A stretch of DNA of 31,409 nucleotides from Thermoanaerobacterales bacterium UBA4880 (GCA_002399285.1 DHDI01000008.1:1-31409), one strand, 5' to 3'; counted from the stretch's first letter, positions 15,077 to 22,646 are shown. The notes: generated from the letters alone by a model not told the origin. Numbers and translations are program-made.

Positions 15077-15895
15077 ATGGAGTATATAAGGCCATCCGAC
15101 GGAATGGAGGCAAGAGCCATACTTTTAAATAATCCAAACGCGATGGTGACGGCGGGTGGTGCTGAGCTTACTGTGACGGCGGGAAATGGACGGACACAGC
15201 CGGAGTGCGTGGTGGATATCGGGGGTATAGAGGCTACCCGTGTTTTGAGGTTCGATGATAGGGGACTATACATAGGGGTATCGTGCACCTGCAGCGAGGT
15301 GATGGACTTCGCGCCGGTAAGGGAGTACTATCCCGGCCTGTATGATGCCCTGAGCGGCCTGGCCGCATGCCGGACAAGAGATCGCGCAGCGGTGGCCGGC
15401 AGCCTCTGTAAAGCCTCGCCTGCTTCCGACACCGCTCCCATACTTCTGGCCATGGGGGCTACCCTGGATGTGCAGGGACCGGCCGTATGGAAGAAACCGC
15501 TTCTCGAGTTGTTTGCCGGAGCAGGAGAAAACAGCCTCTCCCAGGGTGAATTCGTTCTGGGGATAAACGTGCCCAAACCGGAAGAAAATGAACGCAGCCG
15601 GTACTATAAGAAAGGCAAGTTAAAGGGAGAGGATATGTCCGTGGCATCTATGGCTGTGGTCTATATCCCGGACTGCAAACTCAGGATGGGATTCGGGTCC
15701 GTTTCAGATACCCCCGTGCTCGTGACAGCCGACGACCTTTTTGGGGAAGAGGATATGCGGGACAGACTGCTTAAGCGGGTGCTGGGCAGCATAGATCCCA
15801 TAATGGATGCAAACGCAGCGAGAGACGACAGAATAGAGGCGGTGAGGTATTTTACATTAAAAGTCATGGATGAACTGGAGGGCAGAACTATTTAG
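15077..15895 (+). CDS. Orphan FAD-binding subunit of the xanthine dehydrogenase/CO dehydrogenase (CoxM/XdhB) family
   Basis: Medium subunit-like flavoprotein of 272 residues. Molybdenum hydroxylases use it to pass electrons from iron-sulfur clusters to NAD. The ASPASDTAPILLAMGATLDVQGP region (interrupted by no gap) is the classic second FAD contact, followed by the C-terminal CO_deh_flav_C domain. The first FAD motif, normally AGGTDL, reads TAGGAELTV, and the TIGGN loop reads AVAGSL, so flavin binding may be altered. ATG 15077 follows GGGGGT; the 46 residues of open frame before it are not family-like. No molybdopterin (XdhA) or iron-sulfur (XdhC) subunit gene is adjacent. Moco genes moaA and moaC lie about 7.5 kb downstream. 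Confidence 0.82.
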   Translation: MEYIRPSDGMEARAILLNNPNAMVTAGGAELTVTAGNGRTQPECVVDIGGIEATRVLRFDDRGLYIGVSCTCSEVMDFAPVREYYPGLYDALSGLAACRTRDRAAVAGSLCKASPASDTAPILLAMGATLDVQGPAVWKKPLLELFAGAGENSLSQGEFVLGINVPKPEENERSRYYKKGKLKGEDMSVASMAVVYIPDCKLRMGFGSVSDTPVLVTADDLFGEEDMRDRLLKRVLGSIDPIMDANAARDDRIEAVRYFTLKVMDELEGRTI

Positions 15896-15933
15896 TCTTG
15901 CCTTGTTTGTATGCCAAAAACGATTTTCAGGAC

Positions 15934-15964
15934 TAGACAGAATTTGCAAGAGGCATGATATAAT
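15934..15964 (+). promoter_or_regulatory. Extended -10 promoter of the small broken gene
   Basis: TGATATAAT has a perfect TATAAT at 15959-15964 with TGn extension. TAGACA (15934-15939) lies 19 bases upstream, slightly far. Confidence 0.6.
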
Positions 15965-15989
15965 ATTAAGTAATAAAGGAGGCCTTGAA

Positions 15990-16099
15990 ATGAATATAGA
16001 CCCTTTATATAAAAGAGAGATAGAGAGCAGGAGTGTCTTGACATTGCCAATAAGATCATTGATCACATAGATAGAGATATTGCCAATAATGAAGAGTAA
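15990..16099 (+). pseudogene. Small gene apparently broken by a frameshift
   Basis: ATG 15990 stands seven bases behind a strong AAGGAGG (15977-15983) and opens a frame beginning MNIDPLYKREIESR, which then reads 12 unconvincing residues to a stop at 16070. Shifting by -1 near 16030 instead gives ECLDIANKIIDHIDRDIANN and ends at TAA 16097-16099. The joined product would be about 37 residues, acidic and helical. I do not know its family; small Spo0E-like or other short coiled proteins are possible. I see no slippery heptamer, so a mutation or sequencing error is likelier than programmed frameshifting. Promoter and terminator are both intact. Confidence 0.5.
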
Positions 16100-16169
16100 T
16101 CAACAGTATTAGTCAGCATGAAACTGAAATTTTCAACATGTCGGCTATGAAAGCCGGGTCCGTATGGAT

Positions 16170-16195
16170 GGTAAGGCTTTTAACCCTTATTTTTT
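16170..16195 (+). terminator. Terminator before glmM
   Basis: GGTAAGG (16170-16176) pairs with CCTTATT (16185-16191), including two G-U pairs, around an eight-base loop and runs into T residues to 16195. Confidence 0.55.
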
Positions 16196-16206
16196 CGTGA
16201 AATATA

Positions 16207-16215
16207 TGCTATAAT
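16207..16215 (+). promoter_or_regulatory. Extended -10 promoter of glmM
   Basis: TGCTATAAT contains a perfect TATAAT (16210-16215) with TGn extension. No clear -35 is visible because the terminator tail occupies the place. A leader of about 27 bases follows, with AAAGGGG before ATG 16249. Confidence 0.65.
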
Positions 16216-16248
16216 TTTACCATACATACAAAGAGAAAGGGGTAAAAT

Positions 16249-17592
16249 ATGGGCAGATTATTTGGAACCGATGGAGTTCGGGGCATTGCAAATGATGAAT
16301 TAACTTTGGAATTGGCATATAAACTGGGAGAAACAGTTACATATACACTGAGAAATAAGAAGAATAAGAGACCTGCCATAGCGGTAGGAAGGGATACGAG
16401 GGTATCAGGCGACATGCTGGAATGCGCGCTCATGGCGGGGATCATGGCGGGAGGCGGCGATGTGTATCAACTGGGGATAATACCTACGCCGGCGGTGGCT
16501 TATCTTGCCAGATATTATGACGCCGATGCCGGAGCGGTGATTTCGGCATCCCACAATCCGATGGAATTCAACGGCATAAAATTCTTCAACGGCGACGGGT
16601 TTAAGCTGCCCGACGAGTTTGAGGATGAGATAGAGGCCGGTTTGACGGGGAACAAGGACATAAGACCGACGGGATGCGATATTGGCAGAAGGTATGATAT
16701 GAAGGATGCCGAGGCGGTTTACATAGATTTCCTAAAGGGAATGGAAAAGTCAGATATCAAGGGGATGAGGATCGCTCTGGACTGTGCCAACGGGGCAAGT
16801 TACAGGGTGGCGCCGGCGCTGTTCAAGGCTCTGGGCGCCGACGTGAGTTTGATAAACAACATACCTACGGGATTTAATATAAATGACGGATGCGGCTCTA
16901 CGCATACAGAGGCGCTGCAGAAATTTGTGAGTGAGCGTGGGGTCGAGGTGGGCCTGGCCCTTGACGGCGATGCGGACCGTTTGATCGCCGTAGACGGAAA
17001 TGGCCGTGTGGTCGACGGCGACAGCGTCATGGCCATATGCGGACTGGACCTCAAGGAAAGGGGCCTTTTAAATAGAGATACCGTTGTAGCCACCGTAATG
17101 AGCAACCTTGGTCTGGAAGTCGCGCTTAAAGAGCGGGGGATAAGGCTCTTAAGGACTAAGGTGGGCGACAGGTATGTCCTTGAGGAAATGCGCAGAAGCG
17201 GCTACTCTCTGGGGGGAGAGCAGTCGGGACATGTCATATTCCTGGATTCCGCCACCACGGGAGACGGACTGATAACCGCACTGAATCTTCTGGGTGCGGT
17301 GAGCAGGAGCGGCAGGGACCTGTCTCAGCTCAGCGGGATAATACCCAGCTTTCCGCAGATTTTGATAAATGCCCATGTGGCAAACGGCAGGAAGGACAGC
17401 TATGTGGATGATGAGAAAATAATGTTGGAGATCGAGAGGATAGAACGGCATTTCGACGGCAGGGGCAGGGTGGTCATCAGGCCGTCGGGGACGGAGCCTC
17501 TGGTCAGAGTCATGATCGAAGGCGATAATGCCGAAGAGGTGGAGAAGGAGGCAAAGGGCCTGGCCAGGCTGATAGAGGAAAGGCTTTGCTGA
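16249..17592 (+). CDS. glmM: Phosphoglucosamine mutase
   Basis: Converts glucosamine-6-phosphate to glucosamine-1-phosphate, the second step from fructose-6-phosphate to UDP-GlcNAc for peptidoglycan. All four signatures of the alpha-phosphohexomutase superfamily are present in 447 residues: substrate/N-terminal GRLFGTDGVRGIAN, phosphoserine loop VISASHNPMEFNGIKFF (Ser about 101), metal loop LDGDADRL (about 240), sugar-binding GGEQSGH (about 323) and phosphate-binding RPSGTEPLVRVM near the C-terminus. glmS, the preceding enzyme of the pathway, lies about 3.2 kb downstream on the same strand but under its own ribozyme control. Confidence 0.97.
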   Translation: MGRLFGTDGVRGIANDELTLELAYKLGETVTYTLRNKKNKRPAIAVGRDTRVSGDMLECALMAGIMAGGGDVYQLGIIPTPAVAYLARYYDADAGAVISASHNPMEFNGIKFFNGDGFKLPDEFEDEIEAGLTGNKDIRPTGCDIGRRYDMKDAEAVYIDFLKGMEKSDIKGMRIALDCANGASYRVAPALFKALGADVSLINNIPTGFNINDGCGSTHTEALQKFVSERGVEVGLALDGDADRLIAVDGNGRVVDGDSVMAICGLDLKERGLLNRDTVVATVMSNLGLEVALKERGIRLLRTKVGDRYVLEEMRRSGYSLGGEQSGHVIFLDSATTGDGLITALNLLGAVSRSGRDLSQLSGIIPSFPQILINAHVANGRKDSYVDDEKIMLEIERIERHFDGRGRVVIRPSGTEPLVRVMIEGDNAEEVEKEAKGLARLIEERLC

Positions 17593-17605
17593 AAAATGAT
17601 GACGG

Positions 17606-17669
17606 ACAGCCTCCGGGGAGGCCGGCAAATCTCGGGACGATACGTAAAACCGGCTCGCCGAAGGGCTGT
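17606..17669. other. Structured region between convergent glmM and dapG
   Basis: ACAGCC (17606-17611) pairs with GGCTGT (17664-17669), and inside it GCCGG (17621-17625) pairs with CCGGC (17650-17654). An alternative stem GCCTC (17609-17613)/GAGGC (17618-17622) with loop CGGG competes with both. No T-run follows on the plus strand. I could not match it to a riboswitch or terminator class. Confidence 0.45.
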
Positions 17670-17711
17670 GAACATAAAAATCAATATCAACGCATAGACT
17701 ATATCAAGGTC

Positions 17712-17740
17712 TTGACAAAAGCCATCTATAAAAATATAAC
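17712..17740 (+). promoter_or_regulatory. Near-consensus promoter pointing antisense into dapG
   Basis: Perfect TTGACA (17712-17717), 17-base spacer, TATAAC (17735-17740). Transcription would begin near 17747, directly inside the 3' end of the minus-strand dapG gene. No sense gene lies downstream on this strand. Confidence 0.5.
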
Positions 17741-17742
17741 TG

Positions 17743-18924
17743 TTATACGAATGTGGTATGGAGGGCCAGAATCGTTTTTTCCGTGTCCTCTTTTTTTACC
17801 AGACATGTAATGACGTTGCCCTGGTCCTGTGTCTGCAGGGGTTCTATACTCTTGTCCGCCAGGGTCTTTACCATCCGCGTGAGCAGGTTGTCGTTTTCTC
17901 TCCTGACGCCGGTCACGACGGAGACTCTGCTGCAGTTTTCTGCTATTCCGTAGTTTATACCGTATCTTCCCAGGATATCCCTGACTTTTCCTGCATCGCC
18001 TTCTTTTATTGTAAACATCAGATTGAAGGGGAAAATATTTATCATATCAAAGGCTATGTTCTCCTCGGCAAGTTCGTTCAGCATCTCATCGGATATCCAT
18101 CTTCTCTCTTTGGGCAAGGTGAGGCTTATCCTCGTATATGCAGGCAGATGAGTTATACCGACGACCTCCTTGGGGGGCACCTCATAGGTGATGGTGGTGC
18201 CTTCGTCCTCACTGCACACATTCTTCACGACAAGGGGAATATTGCACCTCATCGCTATCTCCACGGATTTCGGGTGTATGACCCCGGCTCCCCGCCGGGC
18301 CAGCCTCATGACTTCTAGATAGTTTACCGTCTTCAATATCTTTGCGTCCGGGACGATCCTGGGGTCTGCGGTAAACACGCCGTCCACGTCGGTGTATATC
18401 TCGATCCTTTCGGCTCCTAGGGCTTCTCCGAGCGCGGATGCGGTAATATCGCTTCCTCCTCTGCCCAGGGTGGTGATGCCGCCCTTTGAAGTAGCGCCGA
18501 TAAAACCGGTCACCACCGGGACATATCCCTCATCGAGAAGGGCTAAGAGGATATCAGGCTTTACCTTGAGTATTTCGGCGTTGCCGTAATTGTTGTCGGT
18601 AATTATTCCGGCCTGGCCACCCGTGAGCGCCGCCGGCTTCAGCCCTGCCTGCCTCAGACAGCCCGCCATTACCACGTCTGATATTATTTCACCGCATGAC
18701 ATGATGAGGTCCAGATCCCGCTGCGGTACGTTCTCGTGTTGATCTTTTGCCAGCTTTATCAGGGTGTCCGTGGCATACGGGTCGCCGCAGCGTCCTATGG
18801 CCGAGACTACCACCACCGGTCTATAACCCTTGTTTATGGCATTCAATACTTTGGCCGCACACTTCTCCTTCATCACCACCGAGGTGCCGCCGAATTTCTG
18901 CACCAGTATCTTTCCGCTCGTCAT
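17743..18924 (-). CDS. dapG: Aspartokinase (DapG-like)
   Basis: Phosphorylates aspartate in the first step of lysine, methionine, threonine and diaminopimelate synthesis; 393 residues. The N-terminal kinase domain starts KILVQKFGGTSV and holds VVVVSAIGR, TLGRGGSDITA and YTDVDGVFTADPRIVPDA. Two ACT regulatory domains fill the C-terminal third (about 265-393). In Bacillus subtilis the DAP-inhibited isoenzyme DapG is encoded with spoVFA-spoVFB-asd-dapA; here the same order spoVFA-spoVFB-dapG is kept, but asd and dapA are missing from the block. ATG at 18924 uses GAGGTAGG, which overlaps the spoVFB stop. Placement in this operon suggests a role in feeding dipicolinate synthesis during sporulation. 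Confidence 0.9.
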   Translation of the reverse strand: MTSGKILVQKFGGTSVVMKEKCAAKVLNAINKGYRPVVVVSAIGRCGDPYATDTLIKLAKDQHENVPQRDLDLIMSCGEIISDVVMAGCLRQAGLKPAALTGGQAGIITDNNYGNAEILKVKPDILLALLDEGYVPVVTGFIGATSKGGITTLGRGGSDITASALGEALGAERIEIYTDVDGVFTADPRIVPDAKILKTVNYLEVMRLARRGAGVIHPKSVEIAMRCNIPLVVKNVCSEDEGTTITYEVPPKEVVGITHLPAYTRISLTLPKERRWISDEMLNELAEENIAFDMINIFPFNLMFTIKEGDAGKVRDILGRYGINYGIAENCSRVSVVTGVRRENDNLLTRMVKTLADKSIEPLQTQDQGNVITCLVKKEDTEKTILALHTTFV

Positions 18925-18933
18925 ACATATCGC

Positions 18934-19518
18934 CTACCTCGCCAAGATGATAGGCTGCAGCTGTCTGCCGTTCAAGGCTTCTGAGACTGTCGACTCGATC
19001 AACTCCATTTTTGCTATTATTGACCTCGGCTTACCCAGGGGATCATCCTGCGCAAAGGGTACAAAATATATATTCTTTATATTCAGCAGTCTTCCAAGGT
19101 TTTCGGCGTTCATGCCCAGCCCGTCATTGGTGGACACGGCTATTATAACCGGCCGGTTGTTCCGCATATGGGCCTTGCATGCCATGAGAACCGTGGTATC
19201 GGTAACGGCATTGGCCAGTTTGGCCAGGGTATTGCCGGTACATGGTGCTATCACTATGCAGTCAAAGAGCTTTTTGGGACCTGCCGGTTCTGCATCCACT
19301 ATGCTCATAATGGGCTTTTTGCCGGTTATTCCCGTAAGCCTTTCGATCAATGAACCGGCCGTGCCGAAGCGCGTATCGATACGCGCGGTGTTTTCCGACA
19401 GTATGGCCGTTACATCCGCTCCCTGCGAGACCAGGTTTTCAACTTCCGGCATCACTCTGCCAAAACTGCAGAAAGAACCTGTGAAGGCAAAGCCTATACG
19501 TACTTCCGATAGATCCAT
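18934..19518 (-). CDS. spoVFB: Dipicolinate synthase subunit B
   Basis: Also called dpaB. With subunit A it makes dipicolinic acid from dihydrodipicolinate in the mother cell; DPA is then loaded into the spore core as the calcium chelate. The 194-residue protein has a flavoprotein (FMN-binding decarboxylase-like) fold: RIGFAFTGSFCSF at the start, CIVIAPCTGNTLAKLANAVTDT in the middle, and VIIAVSTNDGLGMNAENLG later. It starts 11 bases after the subunit A stop with an AGGAGGGT ribosome site (minus strand), so the two are co-transcribed. Confidence 0.95.
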   Translation of the reverse strand: MDLSEVRIGFAFTGSFCSFGRVMPEVENLVSQGADVTAILSENTARIDTRFGTAGSLIERLTGITGKKPIMSIVDAEPAGPKKLFDCIVIAPCTGNTLAKLANAVTDTTVLMACKAHMRNNRPVIIAVSTNDGLGMNAENLGRLLNIKNIYFVPFAQDDPLGKPRSIIAKMELIESTVSEALNGRQLQPIILAR

Positions 19519-19529
19519 TATTAACCCTC

Positions 19530-20399
19530 CTAAAAATTTAATTCCTGCAGGATATTCTTTATAGTCTGCATGATATAGAGCGCCGCGGACCGTGGCGCGG
19601 TCTTTCCCGGGATCCCCAACGCATGTATGGCTTTAATGCCGTACTGCCCGCAGGCGTCAAAATCTACTCCTCCCTTTCCCGAGGCCACGTCTATTATCAA
19701 TGTATCCCTGTGAAGATATTTGATCAGATCTTTGTCCATGATCATGGACGGGACGGTATTGACGATGAGATCGGGATATGTCAGGAAGCTTTGAAGCTGG
19801 GCCAGCGGCAGTGTATTCATTCCTCTGGAACGCACCCAGGCAAAGTCGGACGGCTTTCTTGCCGCTATCCATACGTTGGCTTCCATATTTTTGAGCAGAG
19901 ACGACACCGTCTTGCCTATCCTTCCGTACCCCAGGACTAAACATAGGCTTTCATTGATCGTTATGGGCATTTCTTCCAAGGCTATGCCGGCGATACCTTC
20001 TGCCGTGGCCGTGGCGTTCAATATGGCGAATTCCTCTCTCTCCATGAGGTCAAATGCCCGTATGCCCAGTTCCTCTATCCGGTGGTTGACCTCGGTCGTC
20101 ATGCCGCCTATGAACAGCGGCATGGTCTTCGGGTAGGAATTTAAGAATTCATCTATGGAAATAGGCGGCCCTGCCTCGGAAAAGACGCTGATACCGTCTT
20201 TGGAAAAGGGGATCGGCCCTATGCAGATATCAACATCCTGAAGCGCATCTTTTAAAACGGGAAATGAAAAAATAAAATCGCTTGTCTTAACATCCGGGAC
20301 ATTGTAGGTATTTACGTATATGCCTTCGCCGACATATGCCGCGGTAAGTTCGGTCAGCCTCCGGTCACCGCCGACCACCGCGATTTTTTTAAGGCTCAT
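19530..20399 (-). CDS. spoVFA: Dipicolinate synthase subunit A
   Basis: Also called dpaA. NAD(P)-binding subunit of dipicolinate synthase, 289 residues. The N-terminal domain opens KKIAVVGGDRRLTELTAAY, and a Rossmann fold with LCLVLGYGRIGKTVSSLLK lies at about 150-170, as in dehydrogenases of the D-2-hydroxyacid type. The C-terminus contains DFDACGQYGIKAIHALGIPGK, typical for DpaA. The ATG at 20399 follows AAGGGGGG on the minus strand. A textbook sigma-K promoter lies 27-53 bases upstream, matching the known late mother-cell regulation of spoVF. Confidence 0.96.
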   Translation of the reverse strand: MSLKKIAVVGGDRRLTELTAAYVGEGIYVNTYNVPDVKTSDFIFSFPVLKDALQDVDICIGPIPFSKDGISVFSEAGPPISIDEFLNSYPKTMPLFIGGMTTEVNHRIEELGIRAFDLMEREEFAILNATATAEGIAGIALEEMPITINESLCLVLGYGRIGKTVSSLLKNMEANVWIAARKPSDFAWVRSRGMNTLPLAQLQSFLTYPDLIVNTVPSMIMDKDLIKYLHRDTLIIDVASGKGGVDFDACGQYGIKAIHALGIPGKTAPRSAALYIMQTIKNILQELNF

Positions 20400-20425
20400 G
20401 ACAATCCCCCCTTTATAACTAATTT

Positions 20426-20452
20426 TATATTATGGCCGCTTTTTCTAATTGT
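20426..20452 (-). promoter_or_regulatory. Sigma-K promoter of the spoVF operon
   Basis: On the minus strand the -10 is CATAATATA (20434 down to 20426), an exact CATAnnnTA, and the -35 cACa core AC is at 20452-20451, exactly 16 bases away. Consensus, spacing and gene identity all agree. Confidence 0.8.
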
Positions 20453-20541
20453 GTATGTCCATGGGCTGCAGGCAAGTATTTCATTTTCAGGCTATGAGTA
20501 ATATAATAGTTAATGTAATGTCAAAGAAGGAGGTGACAGAG

Positions 20542-20571
20542 GGGACAATATTAATAGGATTTAATTATATT
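20542..20571 (+). promoter_or_regulatory. Possible glmS promoter
   Basis: GGGACA (20542-20547), 18-base spacer, TATATT (20566-20571). A separate TATAAT at 20502-20507 with a weak -35 is an alternative. Either would place the whole ribozyme in the leader. A Shine-Dalgarno-like AAGGAGGTG at 20527-20534 has no start codon after it. Confidence 0.35.
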
Positions 20572-20597
20572 TAGAGGGGAGGTACGCGGCATAACGG

Positions 20598-20742
20598 CAA
20601 AGAAAGCGTCTGGACCTCTGCGAGGTCTACGAGGCCGGGGCTCATCGAGATATAGGCGGGTACCCCGCGGCAGATCCGCTGCCGACAAAGGCACGACAAA
20701 ACCTGTGGCAACGCAGGCACAAACCGGGCCGGGCGGTCAGTC
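20598..20742 (+). ncRNA. glmS ribozyme: glmS ribozyme (glucosamine-6-phosphate-activated self-cleaving RNA)
   Basis: The conserved order of the glmS catalytic RNA is readable. The expected cleavage site is between A20605 and G20606 (AAA/GCGTCTGG). A compact P1 (GACCTC/GAGGTC closed by TGC) follows, then TACGAGG, the core ATCGAGATATAGGCGGGT leading into CCCCGCGG, a further hairpin GGCAG/CTGCC, and a hairpin CCTGTG-GCAA-CGCAGG with a GNRA loop. The end GGGCCGGGCGG stands about 20 bases before the glmS Shine-Dalgarno. Binding of glucosamine-6-phosphate as cofactor triggers cleavage, after which RNase J degrades the mRNA, giving product feedback on glmS. P1 is unusually short. Confidence 0.93.
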
Positions 20743-20763
20743 AAAATAAGGGAGAGATCGTTA

Positions 20764-22587
20764 ATGTGCGGTATTGTAGGATACATCGGTGAAAAAGATG
20801 CAGTTGATATTTTGATTTCCGGTCTTAAGAGACTTGAATATAGAGGATATGATTCATCGGGAGTTGCAGTATACGACGGAAAGGATATAGATGTGGTAAA
20901 GACCAAGGGCCGGCTTTCGGCTTTGGAAGAGAAACTAAAAGGCGGTACATTAAGCGGACGTCTTGGCATAGGACACACGCGCTGGGCCACCCACGGGGAA
21001 CCCTCGGATATAAACGCCCATCCCCATCTAAATAGGGACGGCAGTCTGGCGGTCGTCCATAACGGCATAATCGAAAACTACGCCGAACTCAAAAACTGGC
21101 TCATGGAACAGGGCTATGAATTCGTTTCGGACACCGACACGGAGGTCATCTGCCATCTGCTGGATTATTTCTATGAGGGCGACATTCTGCAGGCCGTATT
21201 GAAACTGGTATCCAAGATAAAGGGTTCCTATGCCCTTGGAGTACTTTCAAAAAACGAACCGGACAGACTGGTGGCCGTCAGGAAGGACAGCCCGCTCATC
21301 GTGGGCCTGGGAAAGGGAGAGAATCTCATTGCCTCGGATATACCCGCTATTCTTCCCTACACGCGGGACGTGGTGATAATGAACGACGGAGACATTGCCG
21401 TCCTCACCAGGGAAAGGGTCACATTCTACGACTATCTCGGCAGGGAAGAGGAAAAGCCCGCGGCCCATATAGACTGGGATATAGCGGCAGCCGAGAAGGG
21501 CGGGTACCGGCACTTCATGATAAAGGAGATAAATGAACAGCCCAGGGCAATAAGGGACACGCTGAGGGGAAGAATGACGGAGAACGGCTTTGATCTTGAC
21601 GGCATCGACCTAAGCGAGGAATATATAAAGGGTTTGAAAAATATACAGATAGTCGCCTGCGGTACGGCTTACCATGCGGGGCTGGTGGCAAAGGAATTTT
21701 ATGAGAGATATATCAGGATACCCACGTCCGCAGATATAGCGTCGGAATTTCGCTACAGAGATCCGCTTGTCAATGAAGATGTGCTTACATTGGTCATCAG
21801 CCAGTCCGGCGAAACGGCGGATACCATAGCGGCCATCAAGGAAGCAAAGAGGAAGGGTTCCAGGGTACTTTCCATAACCAACGTCATAAGCAGTACCGTG
21901 GCGAGGGAATCCGACTGGGTGCTGTATACATTGGCCGGACCCGAGATAGCCGTGGCTTCCACAAAGGCATATATAACCCAGTTGACGGCATTATACATGC
22001 TGGGCGGCTATATAGGACTCAAGAGAGGCACCGTGGACGGCCGGTTTGTAAAAGAACTGCAGGCGGAGCTCAGAGCTCTTCCGGACAAGGTGCAGGAAAT
22101 ACTGGATGAACACGGTAATATACAGAGGATAGCGGATGAACACTATAACTCCAGGGACGTATTTTATATCGGCAGGGGCCTGGACTATGCCGTGTCCATG
22201 GAGGGATCGCTCAAGCTTAAGGAGATATCCTATATCCACTCCGAGGCATATCCTGCCGGAGAATTAAAGCACGGCACGCTCGCTCTCGTGGAGAACGGCA
22301 CCATGATAATCGCCGTAGCCACCCAAAAGGCCCTCTATGAAAAGACACTCAGCAATATGGAGGAGACCAAGACCAGAGGGGGCTACATCATCGCGTTCAC
22401 AAAGGGCGACAATGATGTATTCAACGATGTCGCGGATGAACTCGTAGTGCTGCCCACGGCCGCCGATTACATCATGCCCATACTCACGGTGGTGCCTTTA
22501 CAGCTGCTCGCTTACTATATGGCCGTGGCAAGGGGCTGCGACGTGGATAAGCCGAGGAACCTTGCCAAGAGCGTTACAGTAGAATAG
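20764..22587 (+). CDS. glmS: Glutamine-fructose-6-phosphate aminotransferase (isomerising)
   Basis: Makes glucosamine-6-phosphate from fructose-6-phosphate and glutamine, the committed step of amino-sugar synthesis. The 607 residues start MCGIVGYIGEKDA, leaving catalytic Cys as residue 2 (1 after processing). The glutaminase domain fills about 1-230 (GIGHTRWATHGEPSDINAHP, VVHNGIIENY). Two SIS sugar-isomerase domains follow (SQSGETADTIAAI; GRGLDYAVSMEGSLKLKEISY), ending PRNLAKSVTVE as in all family members. It is preceded by its ribozyme and AGGGAGAG, and followed by a strong terminator, so it is monocistronic. Confidence 0.98.
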   Translation: MCGIVGYIGEKDAVDILISGLKRLEYRGYDSSGVAVYDGKDIDVVKTKGRLSALEEKLKGGTLSGRLGIGHTRWATHGEPSDINAHPHLNRDGSLAVVHNGIIENYAELKNWLMEQGYEFVSDTDTEVICHLLDYFYEGDILQAVLKLVSKIKGSYALGVLSKNEPDRLVAVRKDSPLIVGLGKGENLIASDIPAILPYTRDVVIMNDGDIAVLTRERVTFYDYLGREEEKPAAHIDWDIAAAEKGGYRHFMIKEINEQPRAIRDTLRGRMTENGFDLDGIDLSEEYIKGLKNIQIVACGTAYHAGLVAKEFYERYIRIPTSADIASEFRYRDPLVNEDVLTLVISQSGETADTIAAIKEAKRKGSRVLSITNVISSTVARESDWVLYTLAGPEIAVASTKAYITQLTALYMLGGYIGLKRGTVDGRFVKELQAELRALPDKVQEILDEHGNIQRIADEHYNSRDVFYIGRGLDYAVSMEGSLKLKEISYIHSEAYPAGELKHGTLALVENGTMIIAVATQKALYEKTLSNMEETKTRGGYIIAFTKGDNDVFNDVADELVVLPTAADYIMPILTVVPLQLLAYYMAVARGCDVDKPRNLAKSVTVE

Positions 22588-22613
22588 GTTTAAAAAAATA
22601 TTTTGCGTGTATG

Positions 22614-22646
22614 CAGACCCTGCGGTTTTTGCGGGGTCTGTTTTTT
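22614..22646 (+). terminator. Strong terminator after glmS
   Basis: CAGACCCTGC (22614-22623) pairs with GCGGGGTCTG (22631-22640), ten pairs with one G-U, loop GGTTTTT, then six T residues. Confidence 0.95.

Larger units (their letters stand above)
15896..16248 (+). other. Intergenic region with a broken small gene and the glmM promoter
   Basis: These 353 bases hold a promoter (15934-15964), a small frameshifted reading frame with a strong ribosome site (15990-16099), a short CGGCT/AGCCG hairpin (16142-16156), a terminator (16170-16195) and the glmM extended -10 promoter (16207-16215). Apart from the frame break it looks like a complete single-gene transcription unit. Confidence 0.6.

Noticed and set aside
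17606..17669. c-di-GMP, glycine or cobalamin riboswitch
   Set aside because: Short matches to each consensus (GGGACG, CGAAGG, AGCC) are out of order and the required stems are missing. It also lies after, not before, a gene.
17758..18318. Plus-strand frame of 186 codons downstream of the antisense promoter
   Set aside because: It is the antisense of dapG and has no Shine-Dalgarno. The promoter may make an RNA, but I see no support for a protein.
18830..19564. Plus-strand open frame of 244 codons over spoVFB and dapG
   Set aside because: Antisense shadow of two recognised genes with low-quality composition.
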